Of a stretch of 64,000 nt of DNA, positions 1 to 8,729 are shown piece by piece. Numbering within the stretch: position 1 is the stretch's first letter; each line of letters begins with the position of its first letter. The DNA is from Bradyrhizobium sp. Gha (GTDB lineage: Bacteria > Pseudomonadota > Alphaproteobacteria > Rhizobiales > Xanthobacteraceae): contig NZ_FOQM01000029.1 in assembly GCF_900113735.1 (NCBI RefSeq), positions 1 through 64,000 on the forward strand. The letters run 5' to 3'. The translations under genes and the position numbers were made by a program. The notes beneath the pieces were generated by a model, which worked only from the letters and a program-made list of their open reading frames with translations, did no database searches and was not told the DNA's origin.

Positions 1-587
1 CCGCCCTCCACCAGGCCGGGCGCCTGAGCTTCTTCGGTAACGACGCTCATCTCGCCGGAGCACAATCATTCGCCGCGTTGCTGGCAGCGTCGCGCAAGAC
101 GGAATGGGTCGTTTATGCCAAGCGTCCGTTCGGCGGGCCACAGGCCGTGCTGGCCTATCTGTCGCGCTATACACACCGCGTCGCCATCGCCAACAGCCGC
201 CTGATCGCCCTCGACCAGCAAGGCGTCACCTTCAGATGGAAGGATTATCGGGTCGATGGCCGCGACCGTCACAAGCGGATGACGCTCGCCACCTTCGAGT
301 TCATCCGCCGCTTCCTCATCCACGTGTTGCCAAAGGGCTTGCACCGCATCCGCCACTACGGCTTGCTGGCGCGGGGCGTCTGCGCTGACAACGTCGCACG
401 CGCGCGCGAACTGCTCGCCGTCAGCGATCGTGAGAATGAGCCGACCGAGACCGTCAGCGACACCGACAAGCCACCCTGTCCATACTGCGGCGGTCGCATG
501 ATCGTCATCGAGGTCTTTGAGCGAGGCGCAACGCCCAGCCATCAACAGACCGCGCCAACCCGCGCCATCAGGATCGACACCTCATGA
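1..587 (+). CDS. IS91-family transposase, C-terminal part (5' end outside window)
   Basis: The frame is open from the first bases of the window and stops at 585-587. It reads like the C-terminal part of the Y2 rolling-circle transposases of IS91: a stretch with AYLSRYTHRVAIAN, then FRWKDYR and the helix FIRRFLIHVLPKGLHRIRHYG, and near the end a Zn-type CPYCGGRM motif. The catalytic tyrosines and N-terminal zinc finger lie to the left of the window. IS91 enzymes move DNA by one-ended rolling circle and can carry flanking genes along. The downstream IS end could not be fixed by eye. Identification of the family is firm; whether the element is complete is unknown. Confidence 0.85.
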   Translation, partial: ALHQAGRLSFFGNDAHLAGAQSFAALLAASRKTEWVVYAKRPFGGPQAVLAYLSRYTHRVAIANSRLIALDQQGVTFRWKDYRVDGRDRHKRMTLATFEFIRRFLIHVLPKGLHRIRHYGLLARGVCADNVARARELLAVSDRENEPTETVSDTDKPPCPYCGGRMIVIEVFERGATPSHQQTAPTRAIRIDTS

Positions 588-997
588 CCGCGCAACCGCC
601 GTTCTGCAAAGCTGCTCGTCGTGTCCGCCGCTCATCGACCGGCCACGGCGGAACGCGACCCACCATCCTTCTGTCGTCGCCAGTGCACAGACAACTATTC
701 GAGCTCGATGCCAACCATCGCTCATTAAGCGCATGCGCCACCCACGCGAGGCGCGCCGCACCGGTTCGCACGCGATCCGCCAGTTCGTCAGCAACGCTCA
801 AATCCCCATAGCGCCAGCCGCACCATCCCGCCCGCCATGCGCGGTTTCCTCCCTTGGAGGCTTTCGGACGCCGGCCGCCCGAATGTGCCGCGCCGTCCTT
901 CATGCGGCCGGCATCCGAGACCCTTCACACAAGCGGTCCTCAAGTTAGCTACCACAAACGCTGCGAGCGCCGTCGCGCCCACTCGCCTCGGGCACCC
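588..997. other. Intergenic, probable IS91 3' flank
   Basis: No convincing gene. Several short open frames exist in both directions but none has a ribosome binding site or recognisable protein features. An IS91 terminus (ter end) is expected somewhere here but I could not place it. Confidence 0.4.
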
Positions 998-2425
998 CTA
1001 TAGCTGAGATGGATCATCCTTCAAGAAAATCTTCACTTCCTCAAAAAATTCGGCGACACCGGGGTCCTGCTCCAGCAGAATGTGGTTTTTGCCCGGTAGC
1101 GCAACAAACCGCGCGCCGGGTATTCCCGCAGCGATTTCGCGGCCCAATTTGACCGGGACTTGGTGGTCGTCGCGGATGTGCACGACGAGCGTTGGCGCCC
1201 TCACTTGTGCGAGGAGTTCTCGCACGTCAAATTCGGACACGGCCTCAAGATAGCGGACGGCGCACTCGGGCGATGCGCTCATGCGTTGAAGCTCGTTGAA
1301 GGCGTCGGCCTGCTCTCGGGTGGCGCCTGGTATCATCGAAGACGTAAAAATTTGACGGAAGGTCGGATTGTCTGCTCCCCAACCCAACTTCGTGAGCGTC
1401 TTTATTGCTGCAAAACGCTCCCGGCCTGCATCGCTCAAATTGGGCTGCTTATTATACCCCGCTGCCCATCCGCCATACAGGATCAGACGCGAGACCCTTT
1501 CCGGATGCCGGGCGGCAAATGCAATGCAGACCGCGCATCCTTGTGAGAATCCAATAAGCGGAAACCGACTGAGGCCCACGGCGTCCACGACCGTTTCCAT
1601 GTCGCTAACCCACGCCTCCAGGGAAATCCGGGCGACGTCCCAATCAGACAGACCGTTGCCGCGTGCGTCGTATTGGATGAGTGTGAAATCCTTGGCGAGC
1701 CCGAGATAAAGATGGCGGAAAATTGGGAGTTCCCAGTCGTACTCGAGATGACCGAGCCAATGCGCTGATCTCACCAATGGCGGTCCGGTGCCGACTGTCG
1801 CGTAAGCCAGCCTAACGCCGTCAGATGCCTTGCAGTACCGAATTTCCTGCTTGAGGTTCGCGCTGGCGAGCACCCGGGCTGCAGGTGATCCCGCAGTATC
1901 GAGATTGATCGCGTAAACTTCAACTGGTCTGGCTATATTCTTGAGGTTTTGCCGTCCCAGTTCGCGGAACGTCAGATCGAGCTTACCCTCAACATGGTCC
2001 AGTACGTAGCGGGACATGCAAATGCCACCGCGATCTGCGATGCCTTCGAGCCGCGCCGCAACGTTGACGCCGTCGCCAAAAATATCGCCTCCATCTTCGA
2101 TGATGTCGCCGATGTTGATACCAAACCGGAACTCAATCCGCCCATCCTGCGGGACCGCGGCGTTACGCTCAACCATCCTGCGTTGAACGTCGACCGCACA
2201 GCGCACCGCTTCCACGACACTGCTGAATTCGGCCAGCAGCCCATCTCCAGTGTTCTTCACAACCCGCCCCCGGTGCTCGGCGATCTTGGGATGAACTAGC
2301 GTACGCAGATGCTCTTGGAGCAGGGCGTGCGTTCCCTCTTCATCCAGCCCAGTCAGCCGGCTGTACCCAGCGACATCGGCCGCAAGGATAGTTGTGAGCC
2401 GTCGCTTAACCCGCTCTGTGGCCAA
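998..2425 (-). CDS. Class III adenylate/guanylate cyclase domain fused to alpha/beta hydrolase
   Basis: 475 residues. Residues about 8-175 form a class III nucleotide cyclase domain: first metal Asp in ILAADVAGYSRL, second Asp in KNTGDGLLAEF, and the transition-state Asn/Arg pair in GVNVAARLE. Residues about 195-465 are an alpha/beta hydrolase: nucleophile elbow GFSQG, an acid in the VHIRDDHQVP stretch and a His in PGKNHILLE. The pairing would couple cyclic-nucleotide synthesis to sensing or hydrolysis of a small ester or lactone; that coupling is inference. Rhizobia carry many such soluble cyclases with varied C-terminal modules. It is divergent from the DoxX gene. All key cyclase residues I can check are present, so it looks functional. 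Confidence 0.85.
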   Translation of the reverse strand: MATERVKRRLTTILAADVAGYSRLTGLDEEGTHALLQEHLRTLVHPKIAEHRGRVVKNTGDGLLAEFSSVVEAVRCAVDVQRRMVERNAAVPQDGRIEFRFGINIGDIIEDGGDIFGDGVNVAARLEGIADRGGICMSRYVLDHVEGKLDLTFRELGRQNLKNIARPVEVYAINLDTAGSPAARVLASANLKQEIRYCKASDGVRLAYATVGTGPPLVRSAHWLGHLEYDWELPIFRHLYLGLAKDFTLIQYDARGNGLSDWDVARISLEAWVSDMETVVDAVGLSRFPLIGFSQGCAVCIAFAARHPERVSRLILYGGWAAGYNKQPNLSDAGRERFAAIKTLTKLGWGADNPTFRQIFTSSMIPGATREQADAFNELQRMSASPECAVRYLEAVSEFDVRELLAQVRAPTLVVHIRDDHQVPVKLGREIAAGIPGARFVALPGKNHILLEQDPGVAEFFEEVKIFLKDDPSQL

Positions 2426-2701
2426 GAGTGTCCTCCGGGACAGGTGCGGGACAGCTTACACCTCCCCTCACGATAGAGCTATGTAGGAGGCAACTAAGGC
2501 CAGCAGGCCGTCAACCGGGGAATGTCCGGAAGGGGTCAAGGCGACGGTTTTGCCGGCGTTAAGGTCGTTCCGAGTCCCCCCAACTTCTGACCTGTCCTTT
2601 GGCTCTGGCAATGATTCCGATGATTCGAGGGAATGGAGTCGTGAAGACGGTGTTACGCCATCAGGACGCCACCATTGGCGTTCGTCGCCGGGGGACGCCA
2701 G

Positions 2702-3154
2702 ATGGCAGATCAGAAGGCTAAACTTGTATTCCCCGCGCTCGCGGGGCTCTATGAGTCGTGTGCTCCTTATTCATACGCGATGATACGCTTCGCTACGGGG
2801 GCCATCCTGGTGCCTCATGGCGTTACGAAGATCTTGAACACGCCGATTTCCAAGTTCGCGCCCAACATCGCGGCTAAGGGACTACCGTTCCCGGAGCCTT
2901 TGGCTTACCTGACATATTTCACTGAATCCGTCGGCGCCGCTTGCCTCGCCATCGGCTTGTTGACGCGGATCGCAGCCGCCATTGTTGGGATCGAGATGAT
3001 CGTGATCGTCATCCTTTTTCAGTGGCAGTTTGGATATTTCTGGACCAATCGCGGATACGAGTATGCGCTACTGTGGGCATTGCTCTGCGTCGCAATTTTC
3101 TTCAAGGGGGGCGGCCGTTATTCGGTAGACCGGCTGATCGGTCGCGAGTTTTAG
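2702..3154 (+). CDS. DoxX family membrane protein
   Basis: 150 residues with about four hydrophobic segments (roughly 20-40, 60-80, 85-105, 115-135), typical of the DoxX/DoxD family of small inner-membrane proteins linked to redox and thiol stress. The family pattern of a conserved FxxHGxxK-like segment is visible as VPHGVTKI after the first helix. The ATG at 2702 is preferred to the upstream TTG at 2675 because a GGGGGA ribosome binding site lies just before it. It ends with a basic tail. Family call by fold and motifs; substrate unknown. Confidence 0.8.
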   Translation: MADQKAKLVFPALAGLYESCAPYSYAMIRFATGAILVPHGVTKILNTPISKFAPNIAAKGLPFPEPLAYLTYFTESVGAACLAIGLLTRIAAAIVGIEMIVIVILFQWQFGYFWTNRGYEYALLWALLCVAIFFKGGGRYSVDRLIGREF

Positions 3155-3343
3155 ATCCGAGGCTGCTCGAAGCGTGGGCCCCCGCTTCTGCGAGCATCAG
3201 CGGGTCCAGACCAAGCGTTGCATCGTGGCTGATCGACGTTGATGTCCGCTCCGGGCAAAAATGCGAAGAATTCAGGTTGAAGCGGTTACGTTCACAGATG
3301 TGTCTTACCGGTGCAGGTATTAGTTGGCCGATCGTTCGGCTGG
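3155..3343. other. Intergenic region
   Basis: Nothing recognised between DoxX and the intron-protein relic. Confidence 0.4.
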
Positions 3344-3517
3344 GTTAGGGCTCTTCAATCGACTAGGTTCGTGCATGCGCCGTCGCAATTCCTCCTTGAC
3401 CCTCTTGAGCGTTGCTCGCATGCGATCGCGCCGTGTTGTTCTTTTGACAAGGAACTCGCCACGGCCGGGTTTGCTAGCGACAGCCGACGTTTGAACGAAC
3501 CTGAGGCTCGTCGGCAC
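3344..3517 (-). pseudogene. Relic of group II intron reverse transcriptase/maturase C-terminus
   Basis: A short minus-strand frame contains the string VKRTTRRDRMRATLKRVKEE followed by LRRRMHEP. This matches the maturase (X) region near the C-terminus of LtrA-type proteins, where a basic TxRxRMxxKLxxIKxELRRRMHxP pattern is typical. The catalytic reverse transcriptase domain is gone, and I see no domain V structure nearby, so this is a fossil of a group II intron. It supports repeated mobile-element traffic at this end of the window. The match rests on about 30 residues. Confidence 0.55.
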
Positions 3518-3555
3518 ATCGGCGGAATTGTTTTCGCTTCAAAAGCGCTTTGCTC

Positions 3556-5352
3556 TTACTCCGCCAACCCAAGGATTTGAAGATGCCTGGCCATCCGATC
3601 CAGGGTTGGACCGGAAAACACCATGGCTTCTTTGAATTTTGAAATCGTCAGTCCGGGGTAAGCACATAACATCTCGGCAAACGCTGCTTTAGCCTCTTCG
3701 AGGTGGCCTGCCCCTACCAGAGCCGACGCGAGATTTCGGTAGATCCAGGTGGCATGCGGGCGTTCTTGCAACGCACGCCGATAGAACTCCACTGCCTTTT
3801 CGTAATCCTCCGCGACCTCATTGGCAGAACCGATGCCGACGTAGTTGTTGAAATTCATCGGATCAATCGGGCTGAGGCGCAAAGCTTGCTGGAAATGCTG
3901 AACCGCGCTTTCCGGGCGATCTGAGTAGCACTCTATCCAGCCCAGCCGGCTCCACGCCCATGCGCAATTGGGGTCGAGCGCGAGCGCCCGTTCAAGCAAC
4001 ACTCGAGCCGTTCCGTAGTTGCGGACGAACGTGTTGACTGCACCGAGCACGGTGAGGATCAGCGCATCGTCTCCGCTAAGATTAGCGGCTCGTTCGGCGA
4101 GCGAGCGTGCCTTTAATTGGCTTTCCGCAAGATCAGTGGCCCAGTTGTAGACGGAGCGCTGGGCGTGGCACCAGCCGGCAAGCGCGAGGGCTAGCGGGTA
4201 TTCGGGATCTATCTCCAGCGCGTTTTCCAGCAGCACGAGCGCCTTTCCACTCTCCTCCTTTTCGAGCGCCCAGACATGTGGCATTGCTCGCATGGTATAG
4301 TCGTAGCTGCTCAGATCCTGCGGCCGGCGACGCCGGGATCGTTCAATTTCTGCGAGGCGAATGGATGGCTGCAGGGCACCTGCCACTTGTTGAGTTATCC
4401 GGTCCTGTAGATCAAAAATTTCGTCGACTGTGCCGTCATAGCGCGAGCTCCAGACATGTGCGCCGGCTTCGGTCTCGATCAGCTGCACAGTGATGCGCAA
4501 GCGGTTGCCAACCTTCTGCACGCTTCCTTCAAGCAAGTAGGCAACACCAAGCTCTTTACCAATTTCGCGGGCATCCGTGGCGCGCCCCTTGTACGTGAAG
4601 GCTGAACTGCGCGCGATGACAAAGAAGGAGCGTATGCACGACAGCGCCGCTGTGATAGCCTCGACGATACCGTCGGCCAGATAATCCTGCCCGTGCTCTG
4701 CAGACATATTGTCGAACGGAAGCACGACTATGGAGGGTTTGTCGGGCAGCGCCAGATGTGACGTTCGAACCGGGCTTTGGCCGGCGCGGTTCGATGCTGC
4801 GGCAACATCCTGTCTTGGCCTGACGTGCCATGTGCGAATCGGCTCATCGATGTTCTTGAGCGTTCGAAGACCCATGTCGACGAACGAGGTCTCCACCCTT
4901 CCGCGAACTTGGCGGTGTGCGTCGTCGGAAATACAGACGCCGCCGGGCTCTGCGACACCTTCGAGACGGGCCGCGATGTTGACACCCTCGCCAAAGATAT
5001 CGTTGTCGTCGATCATAATGTCGCCGACATGTATGCCGATGCGAAACTCGATCTGAAGGTCCTTCGGCACATTGGCATTGTGCTTAGCCATTACTTGCTG
5101 GACTTCGATCGCGCAGCGTGCGGCATCGACTGCACTGGCGAATTCGACCAATATGCCGTCACCCGTCGTTTTGACGATGCGGCCGCGATGCGAAGCGATC
5201 GAGGGATCAACGACCGTCTTCCGCAACAGTTTCAGCTCGGCCAGCGTGCGCTCCTCGTCGCGGCCCATCAATCGGCTATAGCCGGCGATGTCCGCCGCCA
5301 ATACTGCTGCCAATCGCCGGTCCACACGCTCGCCAGGCAACCGGGCCTCCAT
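3556..5352 (-). CDS. Adenylate cyclase domain protein with TolB-like and TPR C-terminus
   Basis: About 598 residues from the ATG at 5352 (start MEARLPGERVDRRLAAVLAAD). The frame stays open further upstream, but that extension would run antisense into the cysteine synthase gene and looks unlike the family. The cyclase domain covers residues about 10-175: metal Asp in LAADIAGYSRLMG, second Asp in KTTGDGILVEF, and GVNIAARLE. Next comes a segment starting KPSIVVLPFDNMS with DYLADGIVEAI (about 220-340), the FlgO/TolB-like part usual in this rhizobial cyclase family, and then TPR-like helices to the end (repeats such as ALALDPNCAWAWSRLGW). Soluble, probably a signalling protein. Divergent from cysK. 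Confidence 0.85.
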   Translation of the reverse strand: MEARLPGERVDRRLAAVLAADIAGYSRLMGRDEERTLAELKLLRKTVVDPSIASHRGRIVKTTGDGILVEFASAVDAARCAIEVQQVMAKHNANVPKDLQIEFRIGIHVGDIMIDDNDIFGEGVNIAARLEGVAEPGGVCISDDAHRQVRGRVETSFVDMGLRTLKNIDEPIRTWHVRPRQDVAAASNRAGQSPVRTSHLALPDKPSIVVLPFDNMSAEHGQDYLADGIVEAITAALSCIRSFFVIARSSAFTYKGRATDAREIGKELGVAYLLEGSVQKVGNRLRITVQLIETEAGAHVWSSRYDGTVDEIFDLQDRITQQVAGALQPSIRLAEIERSRRRRPQDLSSYDYTMRAMPHVWALEKEESGKALVLLENALEIDPEYPLALALAGWCHAQRSVYNWATDLAESQLKARSLAERAANLSGDDALILTVLGAVNTFVRNYGTARVLLERALALDPNCAWAWSRLGWIECYSDRPESAVQHFQQALRLSPIDPMNFNNYVGIGSANEVAEDYEKAVEFYRRALQERPHATWIYRNLASALVGAGHLEEAKAAFAEMLCAYPGLTISKFKEAMVFSGPTLDRMARHLQILGLAE

Positions 5353-5512
5353 TGCGGCCAAACCGGGAGCCGCGGCTCCAAAACTGCGGCCCGGGTTGAT
5401 CCGATCCAGTGTCGGCAAGTATGGCCACTTATTCAAGAGCTGGTCGATTGCCGGAACCGTCAATTCGGGTAGACTTTGGCCACCCATTAGAGAACAAACC
5501 GTCGGAGCCGCC

Positions 5513-6505
5513 ATGGGCCGGAGATATCAAGACATCCTCGAAACCGTCGGCAACACACCTGTCGTGCGGATCAATCGTCTCGCGCCTGCAGGCGTGAACT
5601 TGTTTGTCAAAATCGAAGCCTTCAACCCGTTGGGCTCAGTGAAGGATAGGCTTGCGCTAGGCGTCATTGAAGCCGGGGAAAGATCCGGTGAGCTGAAAGC
5701 TGGGCAGACCGTCATCGAGGCAACTAGCGGCAACACCGGGATTGGTCTTGCAATGGTCTGTGCGGCCAAGGGATATCCCCTTGTCGTCACCATGGCTGAG
5801 ACTTTCAGCGTCGAGCGACGCCGGCTGATGCGCTTCTTAGGCGCAAAAGTCGTTCTCACGCCCGCCGCGGATCGGGCTGTCGGGATGGTCAATAAAACGA
5901 TCGAGTTAGCTAAAACGCATGGGTGGTTTATGGCCCGGCAATTTGAAAATGAGGCCAACCCCGACTACCACTCGCGGACCACGGCGCGCGAGATCCTAGA
6001 CGACTTCTCGGACCAGCGATTGGACTACTGGGTAACGGGCTACGGGACGGGAGGAACGTTAAAGGGCGTCGCGCGGGTGCTCGCCAAAGAACGCCCCGAC
6101 ACAAAAATCATCGTTTGCGAGCCGGAAGACGCACAATTGCTCGGCAGTGGCATCGAGCAAAACCGCAACGCGGACGGCACACCGGCGGCACCGCATCCGA
6201 CATTCAAGCCGCATCCGATGCAAGGGTGGACGCCGGATTTCATTCCGAAGATCACCGGCGACGCTGTCGCAATGAAGGTTATCGATCGTATCCTATCAAT
6301 TCCGGGCCCAGAGGCAATCAAGTGCAGCAAGGAACTGGCGACCAAGGAGGGAATCTTCGTCGGTATCACGTCCGGTGCGACGCTTGCTGGCGCGCTCAAG
6401 ATTGCAGCGCAGGCCGAAAAGGGCGCAAATATTCTGTGTATGCTGCCCGATACCGGCGAGCGTTACTTGAGCACAGACCCTTCACCGATGTCCCGGTCGA
6501 CATGA
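5513..6505 (+). CDS. cysK: Cysteine synthase (PLP-dependent), 3' end frameshifted
   Basis: O-acetylserine sulfhydrylase: makes cysteine from O-acetylserine and sulfide. Starts at ATG 5513 after a GGAG site. Family motifs are intact: PLP lysine K44 in NPLGSVKDR, the TSGNTG loop (71-76), a GTGGT phosphate-binding loop, and the C-terminal serine region GITSGA. The reading frame ends at 6505 with an odd tail (LSTDPSPMSRST), whereas the +1 frame continues with FTDVPVDMTEDELQISRSTP to 6576, which is the normal type of ending. So one base is missing around 6475-6482. The catalytic core is unaffected; only the last roughly 25 residues differ. Confidence 0.88.
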   Translation: MGRRYQDILETVGNTPVVRINRLAPAGVNLFVKIEAFNPLGSVKDRLALGVIEAGERSGELKAGQTVIEATSGNTGIGLAMVCAAKGYPLVVTMAETFSVERRRLMRFLGAKVVLTPAADRAVGMVNKTIELAKTHGWFMARQFENEANPDYHSRTTAREILDDFSDQRLDYWVTGYGTGGTLKGVARVLAKERPDTKIIVCEPEDAQLLGSGIEQNRNADGTPAAPHPTFKPHPMQGWTPDFIPKITGDAVAMKVIDRILSIPGPEAIKCSKELATKEGIFVGITSGATLAGALKIAAQAEKGANILCMLPDTGERYLSTDPSPMSRST

Positions 6506-6576
6506 CCGAGGACGAGCTTCAGATTTCGCGCTCCACCCCCAGCGCTCAGTTCAAGACAGTTTCGCAATCAGGGTGA

Positions 6577-6975
6577 ACTGAAACTCGCCGCCTCTGTTGC
6601 TCCGTCGGTATTGGGTCAAGAGCGGTGGTCACCGCGACCATCGTGCATCGCCCGGTTTCCTGCCGAGAGCCGACATGGGTGGCGGGTGCTGCGTTGTTCA
6701 GTTCAGGGGCATGCAAACTGAATTCTCATTGGATCACCTCATTAGACTGCAACAGCATCGAGGTCGGCGCCCCAACTGTCCTCAGGTACGATCAGCTCTG
6801 AGGAGTTCCCTCATTTGAACCGGGCCGGGCGGTATCAAAGAACCGAAACACGTTCTCGAGCAGCCTTGCGGGTGGTGCCGAACGGCGCGATGATGTTGCA
6901 CCGGGCGCAATACCGGCGAATGTTCAATGAGTGTCCTGCTTCGTCCTGCAGTTAAGTAAATGCCGGGAGGGGTCG
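6577..6975. other. Intergenic region
   Basis: About 400 bases with only weak open frames on both strands. No gene, repeat or terminator could be supported. It must hold the promoter of the oxidoreductase gene starting at 6976. Confidence 0.4.
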
Positions 6976-8352
6976 ATGGTACACGTTGGCAAGCACGCGG
7001 TTGTGGTGGGCGCGGGAATGGGCGGTCTTTTAGCCGCACGCGCTTTGGCGGATCATTTCGACGAAGTGACCATACTTGAGCGTGACGCGCTTCCGGATTC
7101 GGCTGATACGCGCAAAGGCGTACCGCAAGGACGGCATACGCACGGATTGCTTGCCCGCGGGCGCGAGGTACTCGAGCAGTCGTTTCCCGGGTTTACTGAA
7201 GAAATAATCGCTCAGGGAGCGGTACCTGCAGACATCGTCAATGATGGGCTTTGGTTCAATTACGGCGTCTATCTTCACAACTCCCCCAGCAAGATGGTTG
7301 GGCTCGGAGTAAGCCGACCAACGCTGGAAGGCTTCGTGCGACGGCGGCTCCTCCAACTACCCAACATTCGGGTGCAAGAGCGTCATGATGTCGTGGATCT
7401 GGTGTTTGATCGTCCCTCAGGCCGCGTGACCGGTGTTCGAGTCCAATCAAAAAATGGCTCAGGCGACAAGGAAAGCCTGGAAGCCGATCTCGTCGTTGAT
7501 ACTAGCGGTCGCGGGTCATCAACTCCCACATGGATCAATGCGTTTGGTTTCGCAAAAGCGCCGGAGGAGCAGGTCACTGTCAATGTCGCCTATGTCAGCC
7601 GCTTTTGTCGTCTCAAGCCCGAACATATGGAGAATTACCTGCACGGCAGGAAGTTCGTTCTTATGGGAGCGTGCTTGCCTGATTTTCGCTTCGGTGCTCT
7701 TCTGCCGCAGGAGGGCGAACGTTGGACCGTGACATTGGGCGGCTACATGGACGATCAAGCACCACTGGAAGATGCTGGTTTCCTTGAGTTTGCACGTGGC
7801 TTGCAAAAGCCGGAAATATTCAACGTGATCCGGAATGCCGAGCCGCTTACTCCGCTCACGTCATACAAATTTGTTTCGAACACACGACGCCACTACGAGA
7901 AACTGACTCACTTTCCGGAAGGCTATCTCGTGTATGGCGACGCTCTGTGCAGCTTCGATCCGGTGTATGGTCAGGGAATGACGGTAGCTTGTGTGGAATC
8001 CCTGGCCTTGCGCGAGTGCCTGGCAAAGGGAACACAAGGAATTGCTCGCCGCTTCTTCCAGATGGCCAGTCGGATCATTGAGACTCCCTGGCAAATTGCC
8101 GTGGGCAGTGATTTGCAAAACCCGCGCGTTGAAGGCAAGCGGACGGCGCAGGTGCGCTTTGTCAACTGGTATATAGCGAAGTTTTACCGAGCGGCACGAC
8201 GTGACGCCGCCCTGGCAACCAGGTTCCTCGAAGTGGCCAACCTTATGCAAGAGCCAGCCGCGTTGCTAAGCCCAGCGAACGTGTTGAAAGTGTGGAACGG
8301 AAGTTGGGGCATGCAGCATCCCGACCTTGGTCAGGGGCGCCAAGCCGCCTAG
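6976..8352 (+). CDS. FAD-dependent oxidoreductase (monooxygenase-like)
   Basis: 458 residues from ATG 6976, chosen because GGGAGGGG lies just upstream and the FAD fold starts at once. The Rossmann dinucleotide motif GAGMGG is at residues 12-17 with the acidic end of strand 2 at ILERD. A second FAD motif, YGDALCSFDPVYGQGM, occurs near residue 315, where para-hydroxybenzoate hydroxylase-type enzymes bind the ribityl chain. RxGVPQGRHTHGLL after the first motif is typical of the squalene-epoxidase/tryptophan-halogenase-like hydroxylases common in actinobacteria and rhizobia. No signal peptide. Substrate unknown; no pathway partner adjacent. Confidence 0.85.
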   Translation: MVHVGKHAVVVGAGMGGLLAARALADHFDEVTILERDALPDSADTRKGVPQGRHTHGLLARGREVLEQSFPGFTEEIIAQGAVPADIVNDGLWFNYGVYLHNSPSKMVGLGVSRPTLEGFVRRRLLQLPNIRVQERHDVVDLVFDRPSGRVTGVRVQSKNGSGDKESLEADLVVDTSGRGSSTPTWINAFGFAKAPEEQVTVNVAYVSRFCRLKPEHMENYLHGRKFVLMGACLPDFRFGALLPQEGERWTVTLGGYMDDQAPLEDAGFLEFARGLQKPEIFNVIRNAEPLTPLTSYKFVSNTRRHYEKLTHFPEGYLVYGDALCSFDPVYGQGMTVACVESLALRECLAKGTQGIARRFFQMASRIIETPWQIAVGSDLQNPRVEGKRTAQVRFVNWYIAKFYRAARRDAALATRFLEVANLMQEPAALLSPANVLKVWNGSWGMQHPDLGQGRQAA

Positions 8353-8729
8353 CCACGGCGGCGACATGTCTGAATCGACACCCTTGTTCAGTCGCGCGTC
8401 CACGGACAGCATCGCGAGGCGGCATCATTCCTAACCGTCTAGCGCGTCAATCGCGGGTCCAAGGGCGAGAACACATCAAAGAGGGTCCGGTCACTTGGAA
8501 GAACCTAGGTCTTGATGTCGGAGTTGGGTCAAATTTGTAAAAGCTCAGGTTGAGCAAAATCTGGCCGCTCTGCCGCGATGAGCACAGGATCTTATGGCAA
8601 TACACGCTTAAATTGTATAAATAAACTTCCGATAATTATGATTCCCGTGCTCTAAGCAATTCGCCTCGACAGCCGCGTAAGCTCCGCGTGCCTCAGCCTC
8701 GAAGATAGTCAAGTCGTAGGCCCGCCCGC
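8353..8729. other. Intergenic region at end of conjugation operon
   Basis: Contains convergent 3' ends. A moderately AT-rich part lies around 8605-8660. I see no relaxase N-terminal domain, no clear oriT and no strong terminator. Confidence 0.4.

Noticed and set aside
66..545. Long minus-strand frame opposite the transposase
   Set aside because: It mirrors the IS91 transposase frame and has no recognisable protein features.
1949..2299. Plus-strand frame opposite the cyclase-hydrolase gene
   Set aside because: Antisense shadow of a clear cyclase domain.
4777..5472. 231-codon plus-strand frame opposite the cyclase-TPR gene
   Set aside because: Antisense shadow; cyclase motifs on the other strand are decisive.
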